This document shows, piece by piece, positions 7,971 through 16,742 of a stretch of 64,000 nucleotides of DNA. How positions within the stretch are numbered: the first letter of the stretch is position 1; each line of letters starts with the position of its first letter. The notes below the pieces were generated by a model, which searched no databases, was not told the DNA's origin, and saw only the letters and a list, made by a program, of their open reading frames with translations. Both the position numbers and the translations under genes were made by a program. The DNA lies in NCBI RefSeq assembly GCF_024228675.1, contig NZ_CP100461.1, positions 3,159,398-3,223,397 of the forward strand, read 5' to 3'. This stretch comes from Salinigranum marinum. GTDB lineage: Archaea; Halobacteriota; Halobacteria; Halobacteriales; Haloferacaceae.

Positions 7971-8060
7971 GACTAGATACCTAGATACACTGTACGAAAA
8001 AATATGATGGTGTAGCAGTACGGGTATTGTTTTACATTATTTTATTTAAGCGTTTCCATT
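7971..8060. other. AT-rich putative DNA unwinding element
   Basis: The longest AT-rich stretch near the origin, with runs such as GAAAAAATATGATGG and TTTTACATTATTTTATTTAA, in a GC-rich genome. It includes a tandem CTAGATAC duplication (7973-7988) and is centred between the two inverted ORBs, as expected of a melting site. Confidence 0.8.
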
Positions 8061-8095
8061 CGAGAAAGGCCCCTCCCCCACCCCCTTCGGCTCTC

Positions 8096-8117
8096 GTTCC
8101 AGTAGAAACGAAGGGGT
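8096..8117 (+). other. Origin recognition box (right)
   Basis: GTTCCAGTAGAAACGAAGGG followed by GT. It is inverted with respect to the box at 7904-7925, and the G-runs point outward from the AT-rich core. Confidence 0.88.
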
Positions 8118-8334
8118 GGGGGGGTCGGGTTCGTGGCTGGGAGGGTCGGGTTCGCGACTCGCTTCTCGAGCCCGTCGGCTTCACCGTCGACTCTGGCAAC
8201 CAGTCGGTCGTCGGTGATTCTCCGTCCGCCGACGGATCGGAACCGTCACTCCCCTCCGAACGACCGGGGTGGCGGCTCCGGCTCCGTGCCTGCCGGACCG
8301 GTCCTCGCGGGAATCTGACTGGGGAGAAACAATC

Positions 8335-8342
8335 TTTTTATA
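8335..8342 (+). promoter_or_regulatory. TATA box, probable orc1 promoter
   Basis: TTTTTATA is the strongest TATA match upstream of orc1. It predicts transcription from about 8366 and hence a leader of roughly 115 nt that includes the ORB at 8454. Confidence 0.55.
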
Positions 8343-8453
8343 CCTCCTCTTCATCTGTTTCGTCTGCATCATCTGGACGCTCCTCACAGTCAAGGGATCA
8401 CAAAAACGCCCGTACACGCCGTATCCCGGGCATTGATTCCGCGTGAGGGGATA

Positions 8454-8475
8454 TCTCCAGTTGAAACGGTGGGGT
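8454..8475 (+). other. ORB-like box at the orc1 start
   Basis: TCTCCAGTTGAAACGGTGGG followed by GT. It matches the ORB with few substitutions and ends 7 bp before the orc1 ATG, a position suited to autoregulation. Confidence 0.65.
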
Positions 8476-8482
8476 CAACCAA

Positions 8483-10057
8483 ATGGACGAGGACGATACA
8501 CACGTGGCCGGCGACCACACTGGCGAACGCGAGAGCGACCCGGTCGGCTCGACGGCCGACGGCGATGCTGACGCGATGGCTTCGGGGGACGATCTCACGA
8601 CGGGCGTCGACCACGACCCGGAACCGGCGACCGACCTCGACCTCGACGAGGTCGTCCTCGAGGACACGGGCGAGAGCACGGGGCTGTTCGACGACCTCCT
8701 CTCCGGCGAGCCGATATTCGAGAACAAGGAAGTCCTCCGACCGTCGTACACCCCGCACGAACTCCCGCACCGGACCGAACAGATCAATCAGATGGCGACC
8801 ATCCTCGTCTCCGCCCTCCGCGGGGAGACCCCCTCGAACATCCTGATCTACGGGAAGACCGGGACCGGAAAGACGGCCAGCGCGAAGTACGTCTCACAGG
8901 AACTGGAGTCGACCTCACAGAAGTACGACGTTCCGTGTGAGGTGGAGTACATCAACTGCGAGGTGACCGACACCCAGTACCGCGTGCTGGCCCAGCTCGC
9001 CAACAAGTTCATCGAGAAGAACGAGGCCGTCATCGACGCGCGACTCGACCGACTCCGCGACGTCCGCACGCGCGTGACCGACGATCCGGGGGCGCTCGCC
9101 GGGACCGAGTTCGACTCCGTCGCGGCGCTGGACGACCGGATCGAGTCGCTCGAAGCCGACCGCGAGGAGATCGAGACCGTCCCGATGACGGGGTGGCCCA
9201 CGGACCGGGTGTACTCGACGTTCTTCGACGCCGTCGACTACCACGAGCGGGTCGTGGTCATCATGCTCGACGAGATCGACAAACTCGTCGAGAAGAGCGG
9301 CGACGACACCCTCTACAACCTCTCGCGGATGAACTCCGAACTCACGAACTCGCGGATCTCCATCATGGGTATCTCGAACGACCTGAAGTTCACCGACTTC
9401 CTCGATCCCCGGGTAAAGTCCTCGCTGGGCGAGGAAGAGATCGTCTTCCCGCCGTACGACGCCACGCAGCTCCGCGACATCCTCCAGCACCGCGCGGACG
9501 TCGCGTTCAAAGCCGGCGCGCTGACCGAAGACGTCATTCCGCTCTGTGCGGCGTTCGCCGCCCAGGAACACGGCGACGCCCGCCGTGCGCTCGACCTGCT
9601 CCGGACCGCGGGCGAACTCGCCGAACGGGGGCAGGCTGACACGGTCGAAGAACAGCACGTCCGCCAGGCGCAGGACAAGATCGAACTCGACCGCGTCGTC
9701 GAGGTCGTTCGGACGCTCCCGACGCAGTCGAAGATCGTCCTCTTCGCGACGATCCTCCTCGAGAAGAACGGGGTCCGAAACATCAACACCGGCGAGGTGT
9801 TCAACATCTACAAGCACCTCTGCGAGGAGATCGACGCCGACATCCTGACCCAGCGACGGGTCACGGATCTGATCTCCGAACTCGACATGCTCGGCATCGC
9901 CAACGCCGTCGTCGTCTCCAAGGGGCGCTACGGCCGCACGAAGGAGATCTCGATCTCGGTCCCCATCGACGAGACCGAAGCGGTGTTGCTCTCGGACTCC
10001 CGGCTCAGCGACATCGAGAACGCACAGCCGTTCGTCCAGGCACGGTTCGACAACTGA
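8483..10057 (+). CDS. orc1: Orc1/Cdc6 replication initiator
   Basis: A 524-residue AAA+ origin-binding protein. A long acidic N-terminal extension (about 75 residues) precedes the AAA+ domain: Walker A GKTGTGKT at residues 124-131, Walker B VVIMLDEIDKLVEKS with D263/E264, and sensor 1 around SIMGISNDLKFTDFL. The C-terminal third is the winged-helix DNA-binding domain (VLFATILLEKNGVRNINTGE and SELDMLGIANAVVVSKGRYG). It recognises ORBs and loads the MCM helicase. It lies directly beside the ORB cluster, so it is the cognate initiator of this origin. An ORB-like box abuts its start, suggesting autoregulation. The ATG at 8483 gives the full conserved core. Confidence 0.96.
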   Translation: MDEDDTHVAGDHTGERESDPVGSTADGDADAMASGDDLTTGVDHDPEPATDLDLDEVVLEDTGESTGLFDDLLSGEPIFENKEVLRPSYTPHELPHRTEQINQMATILVSALRGETPSNILIYGKTGTGKTASAKYVSQELESTSQKYDVPCEVEYINCEVTDTQYRVLAQLANKFIEKNEAVIDARLDRLRDVRTRVTDDPGALAGTEFDSVAALDDRIESLEADREEIETVPMTGWPTDRVYSTFFDAVDYHERVVVIMLDEIDKLVEKSGDDTLYNLSRMNSELTNSRISIMGISNDLKFTDFLDPRVKSSLGEEEIVFPPYDATQLRDILQHRADVAFKAGALTEDVIPLCAAFAAQEHGDARRALDLLRTAGELAERGQADTVEEQHVRQAQDKIELDRVVEVVRTLPTQSKIVLFATILLEKNGVRNINTGEVFNIYKHLCEEIDADILTQRRVTDLISELDMLGIANAVVVSKGRYGRTKEISISVPIDETEAVLLSDSRLSDIENAQPFVQARFDN

Positions 10058-10134
10058 GCTCCCGGCTTCGACGCTCACGACCCAGTAGCCCCGGCTCTCG
10101 ATCGGCACGTCGTGATCCGCAGGACTCCCGCCGG

Positions 10135-11241
10135 CTACCCCGTCGCCACGGCCTCACCCGGCGCGAGCCCGGTTCCACCTGAAACACGCGGCGAGGCGGA
10201 CGCCGCTGGGCGATCCGCCGTCACGGGTGCGCTCGCGTTCGCGCCGTCGGCCGGTGCCAAAGCTGCCTGGACCACTCCTGCCGTTCCGGTCACGTTCGAC
10301 CCCGCTCCGACGGCGTGACGTGAGGACGTGGCGAGCACGGTCGACTCGCGGCCCTGCACGACGTCGGCGAGCCCGAGCCGGACCCAGCCGAGGTAGGGGA
10401 TCCGGAGCCGCGCGATGCCCGTGATCCAGGACGACCTGACCGGGCTGGCGATCCCCGACGCCTGATCGTACCGCCCATTCGCGTCGCCCTTCGTGATGAA
10501 ACCGGCGTGCGGCGCGGGACAGTTGAGGAGCTCGCGACAGCTCTCGGCCGACACGTACTCCGGATCGGCCCTGTCGTACCAGTTCTCCCCCGATTCGACG
10601 TAGAACTGTGCCCGATGGATGATCGGGGGGCCGCCCTGTCCGGGGTCGTCGTAGACGACGACGGAGCCCTCGCCACCGAAGCTCCGGTAGCCGGCCTCGG
10701 CCCCGTTCTCGGCGGTGACGACGCCCGTCGATCCGTACGCCACGTCCGGAGTGTACCGCCCGGGTTCGGTGATGAAGACGAGATCACCCTTGTGCATGTG
10801 CGGTTCCATGCTCCCGGACTCGACGGCAACCATCGGCGGCCAGACCCCGCTGACGCCGAACAACAACAGCCCCACGAGGAGGACCGCACCGGCGCTGGTC
10901 GCGACCTCTCGCAGGAAGAACAGCGGGCCGCTCTCGGCGGTCCACAGCCGACGGGCGAACGACTCGTCGCTCCGGCCGGGGACCGGGTCCGGCGGCTGGC
11001 TTCCGGTACCGCCGCTCTCCCGTGTCGCCGTCGAGGGGTCGTTCTCGTCGCCGGCGGCGGAACCGTTCGCCCCGGACGCCTCCATCCCCCCCTGTCGGTC
11101 GCTCTCGTCGGTCGGGGGATGCGACGGCGCCGACTCGCGAGCGTCCGGGTCGGTCGGCGGGGTGGACGAGGATGTGGAGGAAGCGTCGTTCGCCGGCGTC
11201 TCGTCGTCCGGCGAGGGCCGACGGCCCTCATCGGCGGTCAT
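10135..11241 (-). CDS. sec11: Signal peptidase I (archaeal Sec11 type)
   Basis: A membrane serine peptidase that removes Sec/Tat signal peptides at the outer face of the membrane. From the ATG at 11239-11241 the product is 368 residues. Residues 1-100 are disordered and rich in Asp, Ser, Pro. A transmembrane helix follows (about 114-135, AGAVLLVGLLLFGVSGVWPP), then the catalytic serine S144 in VESGSMEPHMHKGD, H209 in PPIIHRAQF replacing the bacterial lysine, and an aspartate (D253) in FITKGDANGRYDQ. A second hydrophobic segment sits near IPYLGWVRLGLADVV. The reading frame stays open upstream, but the ATG chosen has a TATA-like CTTGAAAC about 25-32 nt ahead. Its place between orc1 and the PolD small subunit is conserved in Haloferax. 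Confidence 0.9.
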   Translation of the reverse strand: MTADEGRRPSPDDETPANDASSTSSSTPPTDPDARESAPSHPPTDESDRQGGMEASGANGSAAGDENDPSTATRESGGTGSQPPDPVPGRSDESFARRLWTAESGPLFFLREVATSAGAVLLVGLLLFGVSGVWPPMVAVESGSMEPHMHKGDLVFITEPGRYTPDVAYGSTGVVTAENGAEAGYRSFGGEGSVVVYDDPGQGGPPIIHRAQFYVESGENWYDRADPEYVSAESCRELLNCPAPHAGFITKGDANGRYDQASGIASPVRSSWITGIARLRIPYLGWVRLGLADVVQGRESTVLATSSRHAVGAGSNVTGTAGVVQAALAPADGANASAPVTADRPAASASPRVSGGTGLAPGEAVATG

Positions 11242-11455
11242 CACTTCCGGTACCGCCGCCCCGGGTTTCAAGCTTCTGGGTTGCCAGCCGTGCGGCCTGT
11301 CGACCGTCCGTCTCCTCCGCGCTGGGCGTGTGCGATCCCCCGACGGGTCGAATTCGACCGTCGGTGTCGACACGACTGGCCCGATGCTCGCCCTGTGGCG
11401 TGCGGCGGGACGACGTGTCCGGCACGCTTTTCTCGCGGCCTCACCACCTGCAGGT

Positions 11456-13045
11456 GTGCCGCTGGAGACGACGACGCGCATCGTCCGGGAACTCGCCCGA
11501 CACGGCTACAACGCCGAGCGGGAGGCGGTGACGCTCATCGCGAGCGCGGACGATCCCACTCGGGCCCTCTCGGCGGCGGTCGAGCTGGCACCCGACGGCG
11601 CGCTCCGGATCACGACCGAACACGTCCGGTCGGCGCTCGACGCCGACACCCAACCGGTCGCCGACCCGCCGGGCGTCGACGGCGGGGACGGCGAAAGCGG
11701 CGGAAGCGGGGGCAAAAGTGTCGCCACCGCAGACCCCTCCGTTTCGGGTGGAACTCCCCACTCACCTTCGGGTGATTCGGTGGGTCGTGTTCCAGTGGAA
11801 ACGAAGGGGTCGGAAGGCGGCCGGAGCGCCGATCCGAGCCGCCGGTCGATCACCGTCGAGGGCGACATCACGGGGCAGTCGACCGGGACGGGGGCGTACG
11901 ACGACTTCGTGAACGTCTTCCGCGACCGGTACGAGCGCCTCTCGAAACAGCTCCGCGGGCGGGTGAACCACCGCCCGGCGTCGGCCATCCAGGACATGCC
12001 AGGACGGAGCGACGCGGAGATGATCGGGCTGGTGAACGACGTGCGGTCGACCGCGTCGGGCCACTGGCTCGTCGAACTGGAGGACACGACCGGTGTTTTC
12101 CCCTGTCTCGTGATGAAAGACAAGGAGATCGCCGCGTCGGTCGAGGAACTCCTCTTGGATGAGTGCATCGCGGTGTCGGGGACGCTTTCGGGCGACGCCG
12201 GGATCCTGTTCGTCGACGACCTCTACTTCCCGGACGTCCCTCGCACCTACAGGCCGTCGACCGCCGACCGACACGTCCAGGCGGCGCTCATCTCCGACGT
12301 CCACGTCGGGAGCCAAGAGTTCGTCGCCGACGCGTGGTCGGCGTTCGCCGACTGGCTCCACACCGAGGAGGCCGCACACGTGGAGTACCTGCTGATCGCC
12401 GGCGACATGGTCGAGGGCGTCGGCGTCTACCCCAACCAGGACGAGGAACTGGACGTCATCGACATCTACGAGCAGTACGAGACGTTCGCGGAGTACCTGA
12501 AGGAGGTGCCGGGCGACATGGAGATCGTGATGATCCCGGGCAACCACGACGCCGTTCGGCTGGCGGAGCCACAGCCGGGCTTCGACGAGGAACTCCGCGA
12601 GATCATGTCGGCGCACGACGCCCGCATCACGGGGAACCCCTCCACCGTGACGATCGAGGGCGTCTCGGTGTTGATGTACCACGGCGTCTCGCTCGACGAG
12701 GTCATCGCCGAACTCCCCGAGGAGAAGGCGAGCTACGACGACCCCCACCGGGCGATGTACCAGCTGTTGAAAAAGCGTCACGTCGCCCCGCAGTTCGGCG
12801 GACGGAACCGGCTCGCGCCGGAGGAGAAAGACTACCTCACCATCGACTCCGTGCCCGACATCTTCCACACGGGCCACGTCCACAAGCTGGGGTACGGCAA
12901 GTACCACAACGTCCTCGCGGTGAACTCCGGGTGCTGGCAGGCGCAGACCGCCTTCCAGAAGTCCGTCAACATCGATCCCGACGTGGGCTTCGCTCCCATC
13001 GTCGACCTCGACACGCTGAACCTGACGCTCCGGAAGTTCACCTGA
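11456..13045 (+). CDS. polD1: DNA polymerase D small subunit DP1
   Basis: The exonuclease/structural subunit of the archaeal replicative polymerase PolD. Start is a GTG at 11456 (VPLETTTRIVRELARHGYNA), where similarity to the family begins; upstream open frame is non-homologous. 529 residues: an N-terminal helical domain (about 1-75), a Gly/Ser/Asp linker (about 76-130), an OB fold (HWLVELEDTTGVFPCLV), then the calcineurin-like 3'-5' exonuclease with ALISDVHVGSQEF, LLIAGDMVEGVG, MIPGNHDAVRLAEPQP, MYHGVS and FHTGHVHKLGYG. All metal-binding motifs are intact. The linker-coding DNA contains an inverted pair of ORBs. It is divergent from the signal peptidase gene. Confidence 0.95.
   Translation: MPLETTTRIVRELARHGYNAEREAVTLIASADDPTRALSAAVELAPDGALRITTEHVRSALDADTQPVADPPGVDGGDGESGGSGGKSVATADPSVSGGTPHSPSGDSVGRVPVETKGSEGGRSADPSRRSITVEGDITGQSTGTGAYDDFVNVFRDRYERLSKQLRGRVNHRPASAIQDMPGRSDAEMIGLVNDVRSTASGHWLVELEDTTGVFPCLVMKDKEIAASVEELLLDECIAVSGTLSGDAGILFVDDLYFPDVPRTYRPSTADRHVQAALISDVHVGSQEFVADAWSAFADWLHTEEAAHVEYLLIAGDMVEGVGVYPNQDEELDVIDIYEQYETFAEYLKEVPGDMEIVMIPGNHDAVRLAEPQPGFDEELREIMSAHDARITGNPSTVTIEGVSVLMYHGVSLDEVIAELPEEKASYDDPHRAMYQLLKKRHVAPQFGGRNRLAPEEKDYLTIDSVPDIFHTGHVHKLGYGKYHNVLAVNSGCWQAQTAFQKSVNIDPDVGFAPIVDLDTLNLTLRKFT
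11733..11754 (-). other. ORB-like box inside the PolD small-subunit gene
   Basis: ACCCCTCCGTTTCGGGTGGA followed by AC. It is inverted relative to the box at 11789 and encodes linker residues about 93-99. Confidence 0.65.
11789..11810 (+). other. Perfect ORB inside the PolD small-subunit gene
   Basis: GTTCCAGTGGAAACGAAGGG followed by GT, identical (as reverse complement) to the ORB at 7904-7925. In frame it reads VPVETKG (residues 112-118 of DP1). Confidence 0.8.
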
Positions 13046-13090
13046 GCGGCGGTGGACGCGGTCCGGACCGGATCCGGGTTCGGTCCCCTG

Positions 13091-13528
13091 TCACTCCCGT
13101 CGTTTCGGGTCGAGCCGGTACTTCACCGTCCGTTGCCCGTCGAAACTCGGCCCGGTCCCGTCGTGGCCGAACCCGGCGCTCTCGACCGCCGAGCGGAGCG
13201 CATCGTCGTCGGCCCCGACGAACAGTTCGACGGTCATCCGCTCGTTGGTGGCGAACCGAACGGGCTCACCGAGGAGCCGTTCGCATGCGTCCGTGGTGCC
13301 ACCGAGCTGCGTCACGTACACCGTGTCCTCGCGGGCGTCGAAGCTGACGAACCCGAGGATGCTCTCTCCGTCTTCGGTCTCGACGTCGGCGTTCGGCCCT
13401 GGCTCGTCGCGCCGGACGGCCACGCGAACCGTCCGGTCGTGGACGACGTTGCGCATCACGTCCGCCGGCGCGTCGACGATGGCGGCCAGGTCGTCGGCGT
13501 CTGCCTCGACGGCGTCGCGGACCTCCAT
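13091..13528 (-). CDS. Conserved protein, possibly GNAT-fold
   Basis: A 145-residue soluble protein from the ATG at 13526-13528 (MEVRDAVEADADDLAAIVDA). The order of elements (helical N-terminus, strand ILGFVSFDAREDTVYVTQLG, and a C-terminal LRSAVESAGFGHDGTGPSFD) resembles a GNAT acetyltransferase. The acetyl-CoA-binding R/Q-x-x-G-x-G/A loop is not clear, so the enzymatic call is weak. It is convergent with the PolD small subunit (46-bp gap) and sits between it and aspartate kinase, a neighbourhood conserved around haloarchaeal oriC1. Confidence 0.6.
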   Translation of the reverse strand: MEVRDAVEADADDLAAIVDAPADVMRNVVHDRTVRVAVRRDEPGPNADVETEDGESILGFVSFDAREDTVYVTQLGGTTDACERLLGEPVRFATNERMTVELFVGADDDALRSAVESAGFGHDGTGPSFDGQRTVKYRLDPKRRE

Positions 13529-13755
13529 ACCCCCACATTCCGCCCGCGCCGATATAAACCTCCGTCGGCGACGGCGGTAGACCGTGTCCCTTCCCGCGAC
13601 CGACGGACGGCGGTCGTTTGCGACCCTGTTTCCGCCCGCCACCGCGGCCGTGGCATGGAAGTGGACACAGTTATACCGAACCCTGTGTTAGACGCCGCCA
13701 TGTCTGATAACCGCGTCTCTCCCGGGCCGTCGCGGCGACCGGCGGAGGGTCGGCC

Positions 13756-14940
13756 GTGCGTGTAGTTGCGAAGTTCGGGGGGACCTCTCTCGGCAGCGGC
13801 GATCGGATCAACAGAGCGGCCGACTCGGTCGCCGCCGCCGTCGAACAGGGCCATGAGATCGCCGTCGTCGCCAGCGCGATGGGATCGACGACGGACGAAC
13901 TCCTCGACGAGATCAAGTTCGAGGCCGACGACCGCGACCGCGCCGAGATCGTCTCGATGGGCGAGCGGACCTCCGTCCGGATGCTGAAGGCCGCGCTTTC
14001 CTCCCGTGGTGTCGAAGCGAAGTTCCTCGAACCGGGGAGCGACGAGTGGCCCGTCATCACCGACGAGTACGGTGAGGTCGACGTCGAGGCGACGACCGAG
14101 CGCGCGGGGAAACTCGCGGCCGAACTCGACGAGGTCGTCCCGGTCATCACGGGCTTTCTCGCACAGACGATCGACGGCACCGTCACCACCCTGGGACGCG
14201 GCGGCTCCGACACCACCGCGGTGATGATGGGCAAGTATATGGACGCCGACGAGGTCGTCATCGTCACCGACGTCGAGGGCGTCATGACGGGTGACCCCCA
14301 CGTCGTCGAAGGGGCCCGCAACGTCGGCCGCATCACGGTCGACGAACTCCGGAACCTCTCGTTCCGCGGTGCCGAGGTCGTCGCTCCCTCCGCGCTCTCG
14401 TACAAGGGGGTCGGGCTCAACGTGCGCGTCGTCCACTACCAGCACGGCGACCTTCTCACCGGGGGGACGCTCATCGAAGGGGAGTTCGAGAACCTCATCG
14501 ACATGGAGGACAACCCGCTGTCGTGCATCACCGTCGCCGGGCGTGCCATCCGCAATCGCCCCGGCATCCTCTCGGAACTCGCCCAGGCGCTGCGGTCGGC
14601 CGACGTCAACATCGACTCCGTCGCCAGCGGCATGGACTCGATCACCTTCTACGTCGGCGAGGACGACGCCGAACTCGCCGAGACCGTCCTCCACGAGCGG
14701 GTCGTCTCCGACGAGACGCTCTCGTCGGTGACGGTCGAAGACGACATCGCCGTCGTCCGCGTCACGGGCGGGGAACTCCCCAACCGGCCGGGCATCATCC
14801 TCGAGATCGTCCAGCCCATCGCCGAGGCCGGTATCAACATCCACGACGTCATCACGAGCGCGACGTCGGTCGCCATCTTCGTCGCCTGGGGCGACCGCGA
14901 GGAGACGCTCCGTATCATTCAAGAAGAGTTCCAGGGCTGA
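13756..14940 (+). CDS. lysC: Aspartate kinase
   Basis: Phosphorylates L-aspartate in the first step to lysine, threonine, methionine and homoserine. 394 residues. It starts at a GTG (MRVVAKFGGTSLGS), the signature of the amino-acid kinase fold. Active-site regions are VSMGERTSVRML, LGRGGSDTTAVMMGKYM and VTDVEGVMTGDP. Two C-terminal ACT domains (from VAGRAIRNRPGILSELAQAL and VTGGELPNRPGIILEIVQPI) would bind an allosteric end-product amino acid. Full family length. Upstream, the start has no good Shine-Dalgarno; a TATA-like tract (AGTTATACC at about 13669-13677) is farther away than usual. Confidence 0.93.
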   Translation: MRVVAKFGGTSLGSGDRINRAADSVAAAVEQGHEIAVVASAMGSTTDELLDEIKFEADDRDRAEIVSMGERTSVRMLKAALSSRGVEAKFLEPGSDEWPVITDEYGEVDVEATTERAGKLAAELDEVVPVITGFLAQTIDGTVTTLGRGGSDTTAVMMGKYMDADEVVIVTDVEGVMTGDPHVVEGARNVGRITVDELRNLSFRGAEVVAPSALSYKGVGLNVRVVHYQHGDLLTGGTLIEGEFENLIDMEDNPLSCITVAGRAIRNRPGILSELAQALRSADVNIDSVASGMDSITFYVGEDDAELAETVLHERVVSDETLSSVTVEDDIAVVRVTGGELPNRPGIILEIVQPIAEAGINIHDVITSATSVAIFVAWGDREETLRIIQEEFQG

Positions 14941-14987
14941 GCCACGCGCTCTCGTTTTCCGTTCCCCCTGTTTTCCCGTTTTACTCG

Positions 14988-15647
14988 CTACCGCCCCTCG
15001 TACAGCCGCTGCCCCAGTCTTTCCGGGAGGCCCGCCGCGTCGATCGCCTCGGCGACCCGGTCGACGTCGTACGGCACCCGGTGTTCGTCGACCTCGCGGG
15101 CATCGAGGTCCACCACCGCGTAGGCCGCATCGGGGTCGCCGTCGCGCGGTTGGCCGACGCTCCCGGGATTCACGACGATCCCCTCGGCGAACACCGCGTG
15201 GTGCTGGACGTGCGTGTGGCCCATCACGAGGAGTTCCTCGCCGTCGAGCAGTCCGGGGGCGAAGTCGGCGGGGTAGGTGTAGCGGTCGGGGTCGTCCGGA
15301 TGGCCGTGGACGATCTTTACCCGTCCGTCGAGGAGCGTGCGCTCGTCCGGCAGCGCCGCCAGCCACGCCAGCGCGTCGTCCGCGAGATGGTCGCGAGCGT
15401 AGGCGACGCCCGCCTGAGCCATGCTGTTGAAGCCGAAGGAACTGTCGGAGGCGACCGCCCGGTCGTGGTTCCCCATCACCGTGGGGATCTCCCGGTCTCG
15501 GACCGCCGCGACGCAGTCGGCGGGCCAGGGGTTGTAGCCGACGACGTCGCCGGCACAGACGAGGCTGTCGACCGCGGGCATGTCGGCGAGGACGGCGTCG
15601 AGCGCGACCCGATTCCCGTGGAGGTCGGAGATCACTCCGAGGCGCAT
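14988..15647 (-). CDS. Calcineurin-like phosphoesterase (YfcE/MJ0936 type)
   Basis: A 219-residue metallophosphoesterase with every motif of the class: MRLGVISDLHGNRVALDAVL (D-x-H), VCAGDVVGYNP (GD), TVMGNHDRAV (GNHD), KIVHGHPDD, and VMGHTHVQHHAVF (GHTH). The GxxVNPGSVGQPRDGD signature near residues 165-185 is typical of the YfcE/MJ0936 group. It is a small stand-alone cytosolic enzyme that hydrolyses phosphodiesters with two metal ions; the natural substrate is unknown. It is convergent with aspartate kinase. The ATG start is preceded on its strand by a TATA-like AACTAAACG about 25 nt away. Confidence 0.88.
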   Translation of the reverse strand: MRLGVISDLHGNRVALDAVLADMPAVDSLVCAGDVVGYNPWPADCVAAVRDREIPTVMGNHDRAVASDSSFGFNSMAQAGVAYARDHLADDALAWLAALPDERTLLDGRVKIVHGHPDDPDRYTYPADFAPGLLDGEELLVMGHTHVQHHAVFAEGIVVNPGSVGQPRDGDPDAAYAVVDLDAREVDEHRVPYDVDRVAEAIDAAGLPERLGQRLYEGR

Positions 15648-15763
15648 ACTCGGATTAGACGCGTGGCGCGTTTAGTTCCTCTCCCAGCCCGTGTCGTTGC
15701 CGGCGTCCCCTCCGGTCGCGGCTCCGTTCATCTCGCTGCCGGGCCGTCGACTCCGCGGTCGAC

Positions 15764-16339
15764 TCAGTCGCCGTTCTCGATCGCGGTCTCGACGCCGTCG
15801 GCCGTCACGCGCGCGGCGGCCGCACAGACGGGGTGTTCGAAGTCGAGGTCGTACGCCTCGCTCGCGGCTTCGGCGGCGGTCTCGGCCGCGAATTCGAACG
15901 CCATCGGTCGGTCCTCCTCGTAGGTCGCGACGAGCGTCGGCTCGGTCACCGCCTCGACGAGGAGCGCGTCGCGGCGGACGGTCCCGACGAACGCCTCCTC
16001 GTCGGTGACGACGCCGGCGATCCGCGGCGTGTCGTAGTCGTCCTTCTCGAAGTCGAGCGCGAGCAGCGCGAGCGCGAGCGCGTCGCGCGACGGGTAGCCG
16101 AGGTCGACCTTCTCCGCCACCGGATCGACGTGCGAGCCGTTGCCGACGACGACGCCTTCGCCGGCCGCCCGGAGGCAGTTGTACGAGACGTAGGGGTTGT
16201 CCGTCGCCTCGGCGTCGGCCGTGGGGCCGACGGTCAGCGTTCCCTCGCGGTCGACGACGCGACGGTTCGGGAACGACCGCGAGGAGACGCGGTACGCGCC
16301 CAGGCCGGGCCCGACGACGACGAATCTACCGATGTACAT
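15764..16339 (-). CDS. purO: IMP cyclohydrolase, archaeal PurO type
   Basis: Catalyses closure of FAICAR to IMP, the last step of de novo purine synthesis. In archaea the PurO family does this instead of bacterial PurH. 191 residues starting [20 protein letters not shown], followed by SFPNRRVV and [20 protein letters not shown], both typical of the family. A single NTN-hydrolase-like fold fills the length, and full family size is reached. It is a single gene upstream (in transcription sense) of no obvious partner; tRNA-Gln is encoded on the other side. Confidence 0.9.
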   Translation of the reverse strand: MYIGRFVVVGPGLGAYRVSSRSFPNRRVVDREGTLTVGPTADAEATDNPYVSYNCLRAAGEGVVVGNGSHVDPVAEKVDLGYPSRDALALALLALDFEKDDYDTPRIAGVVTDEEAFVGTVRRDALLVEAVTEPTLVATYEEDRPMAFEFAAETAAEAASEAYDLDFEHPVCAAAARVTADGVETAIENGD

Positions 16340-16518
16340 GCACGACAGTGGCCATCTCTGGATGAAGTAGGTGACGATCTATGCACGTTCTTTCGTCGGC
16401 GAGCGGTGGCGGTGCACCGTCTGTGGCGCGCGTCGGTTCGGTCCGACTCGTCCGAATCGACCCCACGACCGGGATGAAGCGACAGCGTTTTGTTTCGGTG
16501 TCTCGTCGCTTCGCGTAC

Positions 16519-16591
16519 AGTCCCATGGGGTAGTGGCCAATCCTGTTGCCTTCTGGGGGCAACGACCCAGGTTCGAATCCTGGTGGGACTA
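16519..16591 (+). tRNA. tRNA-Gln (anticodon CTG)
   Basis: 73 nt forming a full cloverleaf. The 7-bp acceptor is AGTCCCA/TGGGACT with discriminator A. The anticodon stem TTGCC/GGCAA encloses the loop TTCTGGG with anticodon CTG at 16553-16555. The T arm is CCAGG-TTCGAAT-CCTGG. No intron is visible and CCA is not encoded. It reads CAG codons. Confidence 0.93.
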
Positions 16592-16742
16592 CATTTTCCG
16601 GCGTTCTAATCTTCACAGACGCGAGCACCGCGCGATGATGCGGGTCACGTGGTCCTGAACGGACGACTGAGACACGGATCAGAACGCCGGATCCACGGTA
16701 ACGCGTCGCGTTCCGACGTATCGCGCGGGTTCGACGATCGAC

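Larger units (their letters stand above)
7592..8482. other. Chromosomal replication origin (oriC1 type)
   Basis: An 890-bp intergenic region between divergent oapA and orc1. It contains two inverted ORBs (7904-7925 minus, 8096-8117 plus) on either side of an AT-rich tract (about 7971-8060), plus a third ORB-like box touching the orc1 start (8454-8475). Inverted ORBs with a terminal G-run flanking an AT-rich unwinding element beside orc1 are the known layout of haloarchaeal oriC1. Short ORFs in this stretch are not convincing genes. Confidence 0.92.

Noticed and set aside
7658-8446. Several ORFs of 70-140 codons inside the origin region
   Set aside because: They read through ORBs and the AT-rich core, have no promoters at the right distance and no protein-like composition.
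10172-10193. ORB-like GTTCCACCTGAAACACGCGG in the sec11 3' end
   Set aside because: Only the left half resembles an ORB; the G-run half is absent.
13456-15366. 636-codon minus-strand frame across the aspartate kinase gene
   Set aside because: It overlaps three supported genes and reads as low-complexity Arg/Asp protein.
16371-16658. 95-codon plus-strand ORF with a CTVCG-like motif
   Set aside because: It runs straight through tRNA-Gln; the cysteine motif is isolated and has no zinc-ribbon partner.
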